From the NCBI GenBank assembly GCA_902544085.1, contig CACCAP010000005.1, positions 62,001-126,000 of the forward strand: DNA of 64,000 nt, read 5' to 3'. The notes beneath the pieces are model-generated. The model did not search any database and was not told where the DNA came from. It saw only the letters and a list, made by a program, of their open reading frames with translations. Positions 57,317-64,000 of the stretch are shown one piece after another. Within the stretch, counting starts at the first letter, position 1; every line of letters starts with the position of its first letter. A program made the position numbers and the translations under genes. The stretch is from an uncultured Bacteroidota bacterium (lineage in GTDB: Bacteria > Bacteroidota > Bacteroidia > Flavobacteriales > Flavobacteriaceae).

Positions 57317-58235
57317 ATTTTTCAGTAAATATCATTAAAAATAACACTATTAAAATTATTAATGTGGTATACAGATCAATCAAATTAAAGTTTTCAATTA
57401 AAAGCGAATTATTCTCAAATTTTTTAACTTGATTCCAAGGCCAAACAATTGGTAAAGTGCCTATAACAAATCCAATTATCATAAAATTCAAATGCCGGGG
57501 ATATTTTTGTGAAATAAAGCTCAAAAATCTTGACAATGTAATAAGACCAATCACAGAACCTATGAAAAAAGTAATTAATGCGTGTAATAAAATTTCACTA
57601 ACAGTAAAGTTTGTCCCAATCAAATAATTTGAAATTAAGTTATAAAAATTATTTACTGAATCAACTAGAAGTAACTTGTAGTTTCCGAGAATAATTAGTA
57701 AAAAAGAGCCAGAAAGTCCAGGAATTGTAATACCACAAATACTAATATAACCACAAAAAAATATAAAAATTAAATTTCTATTCTCAACCATTGGTTCAAC
57801 AAAACTAATCACTAATCCAAGAGTTAAACTCGTAAAAAAAATCAATGATTTTGTTCTGTCAATTTTATTTATTTTCCTTATTAGCAAAAAGACTGAACCT
57901 AGAATTAGCCCAAAAAAACAACCCCAAACTTGTAACTGAAAATTATATAAAAAATAATCAAGAATTTTGGATGTAGTAAAGTAGCTGACTATCATACCCA
58001 ATGATATTGTCAACAAGAAGAATGAATTAATTTCTAAAAAAAATTTTTTCGGACTTTTATTTTTTAACAAATTTCTTAATCCAATCTTTTTCAACGACAA
58101 CATAAAATGATCGTAAAACCCAATAATAATTGCATAAAGTCCACCTGATATTCCCGGTAATTTGTTAATGGTTCCCATAACAAGTCCATGTAGGAAAATT
58201 TCGATAAAAAAAGATTTGTTCCAATCTTTCATCAA
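57282..58235 (-). CDS. DUF368 (PopT-type) membrane protein, paralogue B
   Basis: A 317-residue polytopic protein with the DUF368 signatures GLVMGTINKLPGISGGLYAI and GLSGSFLLIILGNY. DUF368 proteins (PopT) have been described as undecaprenyl phosphate translocases that return the lipid carrier across the membrane for envelope synthesis. The first motif deviates from the canonical ADLVPGISGGTIA (TINKLPGISGGLYA), so its function may have shifted. It overlaps the preceding DUF368 gene by four bases. Confidence 0.9.
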   Translation of the reverse strand: MMKDWNKSFFIEIFLHGLVMGTINKLPGISGGLYAIIIGFYDHFMLSLKKIGLRNLLKNKSPKKFFLEINSFFLLTISLGMIVSYFTTSKILDYFLYNFQLQVWGCFFGLILGSVFLLIRKINKIDRTKSLIFFTSLTLGLVISFVEPMVENRNLIFIFFCGYISICGITIPGLSGSFLLIILGNYKLLLVDSVNNFYNLISNYLIGTNFTVSEILLHALITFFIGSVIGLITLSRFLSFISQKYPRHLNFMIIGFVIGTLPIVWPWNQVKKFENNSLLIENFNLIDLYTTLIILIVLFLMIFTEKYAPKKKIRTNR

Positions 58236-59119
58236 GTATTTATTTTTAATCGTGAAAAAACATTAACACAAACAACTCCAATTATAATAAAAAATAAGGA
58301 TGATGGGTTATTTAAAAAAAACTCTGTTAAATTTCCAAAAAAACTTAAATTATTATTTGTCTCAATAGGTAATATTTTTGGTAGTGAGCCTATTATCAAT
58401 CCAATAAGAATTATAAATGTTTGTTTTTTAAAACTTATCAATAAATATTTGATTATTCTTGAGAATACAATAACGCCAATTGCAAATCCAAACCCAAATG
58501 TGACTATAGTAATTATTGAGTTTATCTCCACTGAGAAATTTGATATTTTTTTTATTAAAAACTCATATGTTCCAAGTATAATTAAAATGTAAGCCCCAGA
58601 TATTCCGGGAAGAATCATTGCCAAAGAACAAACAATTCCACATAAAAAAATATACCAATTTGTAATTGCTGGATCAAATGATGGTGAGTTGAAAATCATA
58701 AAACTAATTGTTATTGAAAAAATCAATAGAATCAAATTAGAAATATTTAGCAGTTTTATTTTATTAATGGAATTGTAGAGTATAATTATACTAAAAAACA
58801 CAAGACCAAGAAAAAAGGACCTTAACTCATTATTAAAATTAACCAATAGATAAGCTAAAAATTTGCTGAACGAAATAATACTGAATAGAATTCCACAGAT
58901 TAAAATTAAAAGAAAATCAATTTTTTTTTTTTTAAAATTACTAGCTATATCACCATTAAATATGTTAAGATTTATGTTATTTATGGCCTCAATCAAATCT
59001 TCATAGATGCCTGTAATGAAGGCTATGGTACCACCAGAAATTCCCGGTACAAGATCAGCAATTCCCATAAGCATACCTTTAAAAAAAATAATTAGAAAAT
59101 TACCTAATTTTGAAATCAT
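58232..59119 (-). CDS. DUF368 (PopT-type) membrane protein, paralogue A
   Basis: A 295-residue polytopic protein with canonical motifs GMLMGIADLVPGISGGTIAF near the N-terminus and ILPGISGAYILIILGTYE midway, the internal repeat typical of DUF368. Predicted to transport undecaprenyl phosphate (PopT role, known for the family). Nine or so hydrophobic segments. Paralogue B follows at once with a four-base overlap; the TPR gene lies 9 bases upstream. Confidence 0.92.
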   Translation of the reverse strand: MISKLGNFLIIFFKGMLMGIADLVPGISGGTIAFITGIYEDLIEAINNINLNIFNGDIASNFKKKKIDFLLILICGILFSIISFSKFLAYLLVNFNNELRSFFLGLVFFSIIILYNSINKIKLLNISNLILLIFSITISFMIFNSPSFDPAITNWYIFLCGIVCSLAMILPGISGAYILIILGTYEFLIKKISNFSVEINSIITIVTFGFGFAIGVIVFSRIIKYLLISFKKQTFIILIGLIIGSLPKILPIETNNNLSFFGNLTEFFLNNPSSLFFIIIGVVCVNVFSRLKINT

Positions 59120-59128
59120 AGGGCTAAC

Positions 59129-60139
59129 TTAATAATTATTCGCAATAATGTTCAGTGCTTTATTTAAGTTTTCAAGTGCTTTATCGTGATCATTTTCCCT
59201 AAGATAGTGCTTTGCTATTGAGATCCATGCTTTTTCGTAAAGTGGATCATTGGAAATTATTTCATTCAAGTGTTTGATTGATTCGTTGTATGCACCAATT
59301 TTTTCATAGCAGACAGACAGTCTATACAGACTAAAAGATGTTACTGAGTCTAGACTCTTTAAAATTTCATAGTAGTAGATCGCTTTGTTAAAATCAAGTT
59401 TGTATTCATAAATTTTCCCTAACTCAACGTATGATGGTGAGAATGTTTCATCACAAATGATACTAAACTCGTGAGATGCTAAACTTTCTTTTATCATTTT
59501 TTTATCAAAGTATAGCTTTCCAATTTCAAACCATGCATTTTGATTGTAGGGATATTTTGCAAGAAATTTGTTGAGAAAGGTAATTGCTTTACTTTCCATT
59601 TTAGATAATCTGTAGCAGGAAATCAATTTATCCATATATTTTTTATCGTTAGGAAACTGATATATTAACTTCTTAGCTACCTTAATTGATTTGGTGTATT
59701 GATCCAAATTCATATAATTTCTCAACATTAAATCATCAACTAAAAAGATTGTTTCTTTAGCATCAGAGAGCTCAAAAAGTAAATTATTTGAATCACTGTA
59801 CTTTTTTAGTTTATTTAAAATTTTAGCCTTTTGAAATATCAAATCATAATTTTCTGAATTTAGGTCTAAACAATCGTTAATAAGGTCGAAGGCCTCTGAT
59901 TCTTTACTTTTTTGGAGCAAAATTTCAGAACTTAATATGGAAATATTTATTGATTTTGGAAAAATTTCATTTGCAAGATCAATTGCCTTTTCAGCCATAT
60001 CATAATTTGCTTCATGAAAATAATAAATAATGATTTCTTCAAGTTCATTTAAATCCAAGTAAAATGATTTATTTTCCTGAATCATTTGTTCGAATTTTTC
60101 AATAATTTTTAAGGTATCACTATCTCTCTCTTTTTCCAT
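59129..60139 (-). CDS. Tetratricopeptide repeat protein
   Basis: A 336-residue protein made of TPR-type helical pairs (for example AFDLINDCLDLNSENYDLIF, NAWFEIGKLYFDKKMIKESL, PSYVELGKIYEYKLDFNKAI, KAWISIAKHYLRENDHDKAL). No signal peptide or enzymatic domain is present, so it is a cytosolic scaffold of unknown partner. Constant closeness to DUF368 and aroE in flavobacteria is known to me only as a general pattern. Confidence 0.92.
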   Translation of the reverse strand: MEKERDSDTLKIIEKFEQMIQENKSFYLDLNELEEIIIYYFHEANYDMAEKAIDLANEIFPKSINISILSSEILLQKSKESEAFDLINDCLDLNSENYDLIFQKAKILNKLKKYSDSNNLLFELSDAKETIFLVDDLMLRNYMNLDQYTKSIKVAKKLIYQFPNDKKYMDKLISCYRLSKMESKAITFLNKFLAKYPYNQNAWFEIGKLYFDKKMIKESLASHEFSIICDETFSPSYVELGKIYEYKLDFNKAIYYYEILKSLDSVTSFSLYRLSVCYEKIGAYNESIKHLNEIISNDPLYEKAWISIAKHYLRENDHDKALENLNKALNIIANNY

Positions 60140-60216
60140 AGCAAAAAATCAAAAATATGTACAATATGTTGTGGTCTTTAGGCGATAGATTTTCTTTATT
60201 AAATATTTATTAACAT

Positions 60217-61398
60217 TTAATTACAAATCTCATCAAGTGTTTCTAGTATTATATCGCAGGAAATTTTGATTTCTTCGTCTGATATATTTAGTGGAGGTGT
60301 TATCCTTACAGCTCTTGACTCATAGAGTAGCCAAAATAAAATTAAACCCTTTTCTAAGCATTTTAAAACTAATTTCTTAGCAAGCTCATTAGATTTTAAT
60401 ATTAATGCCAACATTAAACCCCTTCCTCTTATTTCGACGATTTCTGGATGTTCAAGTCTTTTCTTAAACTTTAAACCTGAGATTTTAGCTTTATCAAAAA
60501 GTTTATCCCTTAAAATAATTTTTAATGTAGTCAAGCCAGCTTCTGATATCACTGGATGGCCACCAAATGTTGTTATATGCCCTAGAATCGGTTTACTTTT
60601 AAACTTATTCATTAAAGTTAGGTCACTAATCATTGCACCAATTGGAAAGCCTCCGCCCAAAGATTTTCCAAGTACAAGAATATCCGGGCTCACACCATAA
60701 TGTTCAAAGGCAAACATTTTACCTGTCCTACCTAAACCTGTTTGAAGTTCATCTAAAATAAGAAGAGCTCCCATTTCCTTACATCTTTTGGATATTTTTT
60801 TTAAGTAATTCTGTCTTGGTTCTATAAATCCTGCACCGCCTTGAATAGTTTCTAAAATCACACAAGATGTCGACTGATTTATCTTGCTTATATCACTCTC
60901 ATTATTAAATTTTATAAAATCAATATTTGGAAGTAATGGCCTGTATGCCCTCTTGCGTGGTTCAAATCCTGATACACTCAAAGATCCGTGAGTACTACCG
61001 TGATAGGAATTCAAAGCGGAAATTATCCTTGATCTACCAGTTGCTCTTTTTGCTAGCTTCAATGCTGCTTCAATTGCCTCAGTTCCTGAGTTCGTTAGAT
61101 ATGTAGAGTTTAAATTTTCAGGAAGTAGTTTGTTGAGTAATTTACAGAGATTAAGTGATGGTCTTTGGATGAATTCACCATAAACCATCACATGAGAATA
61201 TTTTTTTAATTGATTAATTATACTCTCATTTATTTCAGAATTACAATGCCCAAGGTTTTGAACAGAAACACCTGCTACTAAATCTAAATATTTTTTCTCA
61301 CTATCAAAAATATATGAGCCTTGTGCCTTAACAACTTCAATTCCCAACGGATAATTAGTTGTCTGTGCTTGAAATTTTTTAAAGTTATTTATCATCAA
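60217..61398 (-). CDS. Class III aminotransferase
   Basis: A 393-residue PLP enzyme of the acetylornithine/ornithine/GABA aminotransferase class. Evidence: LDLVAGVSVQNLGHCN, YLTNSGTEAIEAALKLAKRATG, ILDELQTGLGRTGKMFAFEH and the PLP Lys in LVLGKSLGGGFPIGAM. The exact amino donor cannot be decided by eye, and no arginine or biotin genes are near. It overlaps the OstA-like gene by four bases. Confidence 0.93.
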   Translation of the reverse strand: MMINNFKKFQAQTTNYPLGIEVVKAQGSYIFDSEKKYLDLVAGVSVQNLGHCNSEINESIINQLKKYSHVMVYGEFIQRPSLNLCKLLNKLLPENLNSTYLTNSGTEAIEAALKLAKRATGRSRIISALNSYHGSTHGSLSVSGFEPRKRAYRPLLPNIDFIKFNNESDISKINQSTSCVILETIQGGAGFIEPRQNYLKKISKRCKEMGALLILDELQTGLGRTGKMFAFEHYGVSPDILVLGKSLGGGFPIGAMISDLTLMNKFKSKPILGHITTFGGHPVISEAGLTTLKIILRDKLFDKAKISGLKFKKRLEHPEIVEIRGRGLMLALILKSNELAKKLVLKCLEKGLILFWLLYESRAVRITPPLNISDEEIKISCDIILETLDEICN

Positions 61399-62969
61399 TA
61401 GAATAAGTCTAATTTGTTATTGATTTTTTCATTCTCTCTATTTATAAATCCTTCTAAAAACTTTTCGTTTTCCTCCAAAAAACTCTCAGGGTATAACATT
61501 CCCTCAGGGTCTGTTATGAACCTAATTTTATCAATCCCGTTTTCTGCCATTATCATCATAATTGAACTCGAAACAGCTTTATCAATTCCAATAAGTTCAT
61601 TTACATCATTGTACATATAATAAATAATTTCAGCATTTTGATCAACCAACAAATTTTTAATTTTACCATTTAAAAATTTACCAAAGATTGTTATACCCTT
61701 AATTTGATTGTAATTATTACGGCCTATGGTATCTTTTTCAATAATAAATCCATTGTTTGTTACTATCAGTGAATCTAATTTGTTCTCTTTTATGTCTTCC
61801 TTTAAAACTATTTCATCACCACTGATTTGACTATTTCCGTCCCACAGGATTGGATTAATCATATTAATTTGTTCTTGACTCATAATTTGTAATTCTTTTT
61901 TTTTCAATACTTTTCTCATAAGTCTAGTTATACCTTTTTTTTCATCAATATGAATGAAATCCGATTTTCCACTCATATTTTTTTTGAAAAGTTTTACATT
62001 ATTTAAACCTTTTATTATTCTGTTTTTTTTATCACCAACTGAGTAAAGTGTATCAGCTGCTATAAAAAGTGAATCAATTTCAGTAGTATTTACAGCAATG
62101 GGATTTATAGTTACTATAGCAGAATCTTTTTTTTCAAAAACTTCTACAAATTCACCTAAAATTTGAATTTTTTCAGTTTTATCAAAAATTGAAATATTTT
62201 TTGCTGCACTGGCATATTTTATTTCATTATCAAAAAATATACTATCCCCGTTTATTATCCTCTCATTCATATTTATTGTTGCATCATCTAGAAAGTGACC
62301 TTTCTTTAACTTACCATTATAAAATCCTTTGTTACAAGTTATTTCATAAGAGTCTCCTGTGATTTTTGTCGATTCCAAAAAATATGTTTTTTCTTGACCT
62401 ATAACATAATCTAAACTTTCTGATTCAATAACATAATCGGGGTTTGTTACTACTATATCATTTCTAAATTTATATTTATCAACATCTAAAAGATAATCAC
62501 CTTTTTTACTTTGTATCGTTGTCAGACTATCAATTATTTTCCCACCATTAAAGAATGATGCAATATTATTTTCCCTATCATAAAAGAGTTCATTAGAATT
62601 TAATTTTGTTTTATTGTTAATTAATGAAACTTTACCATAACTAAAAAATTTTTTTATTTTCCCATCATAGTTTAGAGAATCGCAGTTTAGCTTCAATGAA
62701 TCTCCTTGCTTCAAAAAAACATCTCCAATGGCAATGAATTTATTTTTCTTTTGAAAAAAAATTGCATTGTTTGAATAAATATCCATATTATCGTGTCTCA
62801 AGTGAACCTGATTGCTGTTTGATCCCCTGAGAATATTAGCATCAGGGTATAATGACTCATCTTTATCTAGAGAGCTAGCGCTGATAATTTCAATCTTTTT
62901 TTCTTGTGCAAAAATATTTTGAGAAGAAAAAATTAATAGTAAAAATGATATAATATTTAGTTTAAACAA
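61395..62969 (-). CDS. OstA/LptA-like protein
   Basis: A 524-residue protein with a signal peptide (FKLNIISFLLLIFSSQNIFAQ) and an extended beta-jellyroll of OstA/LptA type (QVHLRHDNMDIYSNNAIFF, AIGDVFLKQGDSLKLNCDSL, then repeating strands of SNELFYDRENNIASFFNG type). Such proteins in Bacteroidetes are thought to act in lipopolysaccharide transport across the periplasm, as LptA does; this one is longer than E. coli LptA and may combine LptA-like and further repeats. It overlaps purA by 8 bases. Confidence 0.85.
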   Translation of the reverse strand: MFKLNIISFLLLIFSSQNIFAQEKKIEIISASSLDKDESLYPDANILRGSNSNQVHLRHDNMDIYSNNAIFFQKKNKFIAIGDVFLKQGDSLKLNCDSLNYDGKIKKFFSYGKVSLINNKTKLNSNELFYDRENNIASFFNGGKIIDSLTTIQSKKGDYLLDVDKYKFRNDIVVTNPDYVIESESLDYVIGQEKTYFLESTKITGDSYEITCNKGFYNGKLKKGHFLDDATINMNERIINGDSIFFDNEIKYASAAKNISIFDKTEKIQILGEFVEVFEKKDSAIVTINPIAVNTTEIDSLFIAADTLYSVGDKKNRIIKGLNNVKLFKKNMSGKSDFIHIDEKKGITRLMRKVLKKKELQIMSQEQINMINPILWDGNSQISGDEIVLKEDIKENKLDSLIVTNNGFIIEKDTIGRNNYNQIKGITIFGKFLNGKIKNLLVDQNAEIIYYMYNDVNELIGIDKAVSSSIMMIMAENGIDKIRFITDPEGMLYPESFLEENEKFLEGFINRENEKINNKLDLFY

Positions 62970-64000
62970 TTATTGTTTGTTTACGATCAGGTCCAACAGA
63001 AACTATCTTAATCTTTATTCCTACATGCTTTTCAATAAAGTTTATATAATTTTTGAAAGTGTTTGGGAGATCTTCAAAATTTTTTGTTTGAGAAATGTCG
63101 TCCTCCCATCCATCAAATTCTTCAAAAATTGGCTCCAAGTTTTTACTTTCTAGCGAAAAGGGAAGGTGATCAATTAACTTTCCTTTAAACTTGTATTTTG
63201 TGCATATTTTGATTTTTTTTATACCTGAGAGTACATCACCTTTCATAATTGCAAGTTTTGTAACTCCATTGATGATTATTGAGTGCTTAAGTGCAACTAA
63301 ATCAAGCCAACCACACCTTCTGGGACGTCCGGTAGTTGCTCCAAACTCTTTACCAACATCAGCAATTTTCTCTCCGACTTCGTCATATAACTCAGTAGGA
63401 AACGGACCACTACCAACTCTTGTGGTGTATGCTTTAAAAATACCAATTACATCATTAATTTTATTTGGTGCAATTCCTAAACCTGTAGATGCACCTGCAG
63501 CTGTTGTTGTTGAGGAGGTTACATATGGATATGTACCAAAATCTATATCAAGTAATGAGCCTTGAGCGCCTTCTGCAATAATTTTTTTTCCATTTTTTAA
63601 ACTTTCATTAAAAAAATGCTCGCTATCAATAAACTTAATTTCTTTAATGTAGTCAATTGAGTCAAAAAAATTGTTTGATAATTTTTCAATATCAAAATCT
63701 ATATTGACATTAAAATTCTTAATTAAATCTAGATGTTTATTCTTGAGATTTTCGTATTTGATAGTCCAATCATCTTCATCTAAATCTCCAATTCTTAATC
63801 CGTTTCTTCCTGTCTTGTCCATGTAGGTTGGACCAATACCTTTTAATGTGGAACCAATTTTTTTTGCTCCTTTAGAGAGCTCAGAAGCTTGGTCAATAAG
63901 TCTATGTGTCGGTAGTATCAAATGAGCTTTTTTAGATATGTATAATTTGTTTTTTAAGTCAACGCCAACTGCCTTAAGTTTTTCGATTTCATCTTTAAAA
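62962..64000 (-). CDS. purA: Adenylosuccinate synthase, 5' part beyond window
   Basis: The frame is open to the right edge, so the N-terminal part (with the GDEGKG loop) is outside. Visible: KAHLILPTHRLIDQASE, IGSTLKGIGPTYMDK, AEGAQGSLLDIDFGTYPYVTSS, GVFKAYTTRVG-like GIFKAYTTRVGSGPFPTEL and TGRPRRCGWLDLVALKHS. It makes adenylosuccinate from IMP in AMP synthesis. The stop TAA and the OstA start overlap by 8 bases. Confidence 0.97.
   Translation of the reverse strand, partial: FKDEIEKLKAVGVDLKNKLYISKKAHLILPTHRLIDQASELSKGAKKIGSTLKGIGPTYMDKTGRNGLRIGDLDEDDWTIKYENLKNKHLDLIKNFNVNIDFDIEKLSNNFFDSIDYIKEIKFIDSEHFFNESLKNGKKIIAEGAQGSLLDIDFGTYPYVTSSTTTAAGASTGLGIAPNKINDVIGIFKAYTTRVGSGPFPTELYDEVGEKIADVGKEFGATTGRPRRCGWLDLVALKHSIIINGVTKLAIMKGDVLSGIKKIKICTKYKFKGKLIDHLPFSLESKNLEPIFEEFDGWEDDISQTKNFEDLPNTFKNYINFIEKHVGIKIKIVSVGPDRKQTIIV

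Overview
The window is a gene-dense, visibly AT-rich stretch from a Bacteroidetes bacterium, most likely a marine-type flavobacterium (Flavobacteriia). The evidence is: T9SS-type C-terminal sorting tails; promoters of the Bacteroidetes pattern TTG-N19-23-TAnnTTTG (clearest before tuf); little sign of Shine-Dalgarno sequences; the order tuf, tRNA-Trp, secE, nusG, rplKAJL, rpoBC, DUF3467; the trio rpmB-rpmG-DUF4295; bacillithiol synthesis (bshC); and paired DUF368 genes. No CRISPR array, transposase, integrase or rRNA was seen. No gene-free stretch exceeds 300 bases; the longest (about 210 bases, 6958-7169) holds only AT-rich promoter-like sequence.

Left part (1-8.5 kb): two overlapping membrane PH-domain genes on the minus strand, then a plus-strand tRNA cluster Thr(TGT)-Tyr(GTA)-Gly(TCC)-Thr(GGT). 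In relatives as I know them this tRNA cluster leads directly into tuf. Here about 7 kb lies between them. It holds, in minus-strand order, a lamin-tail-domain surface protein with a T9SS tail, a 49-residue peptide gene, a second T9SS-tailed surface protein, a second copy of the same 49-residue peptide gene, a strong hairpin terminator and an HPr-kinase-like P-loop protein. A plus-strand LVIVD-type lipoprotein gene follows. The two [surface protein tail + peptide] units are near-identical over about 500 bases, while the rest of the surface proteins has diverged. The peptide has a Tat-like or Sec-like leader and a short Pro/Gly/Trp tail. This peptide-kinase-surface protein locus is the best candidate for an undescribed system.

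Middle part (8.5-31 kb): the translation/transcription operon (tuf to rpoC), running through DUF3467, an isopentenyl-diphosphate isomerase and a pterin synthase with overlapping or nearly touching ends; then htpG, a FabH-like ketosynthase, a sodium:solute symporter, recR, and a run starting with a 2-oxoacid dehydrogenase E2 and continuing through an exonuclease, an FAH-family hydrolase and a CinA-C protein.

Right-centre (31-46.5 kb): rpmB-rpmG-DUF4295-ftsY-rimO-bshC-guaA-LysM protein-pyrG-yidC-mnmA form a tight plus-strand series, many genes overlapping or nearly touching. lysA faces it, then sucC and hsp20 follow, ending in a terminator whose stem is built from the 3' end of the convergent uvrB.

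Right part (46.5-64 kb): uvrB; a kinase-fold-like protein of unknown function; a heme A synthase split into two overlapping reading frames that removal of a single A in a 7-A run would fuse; cca, a Sua5-type protein and dapD on the minus strand; ruvX-def-mazG on the plus strand; then a minus-strand series of purA (cut by the window edge), an OstA/LptA-like protein and a class III aminotransferase, followed by a TPR protein, two DUF368 (PopT-type) proteins, aroE and a DUF349 protein.
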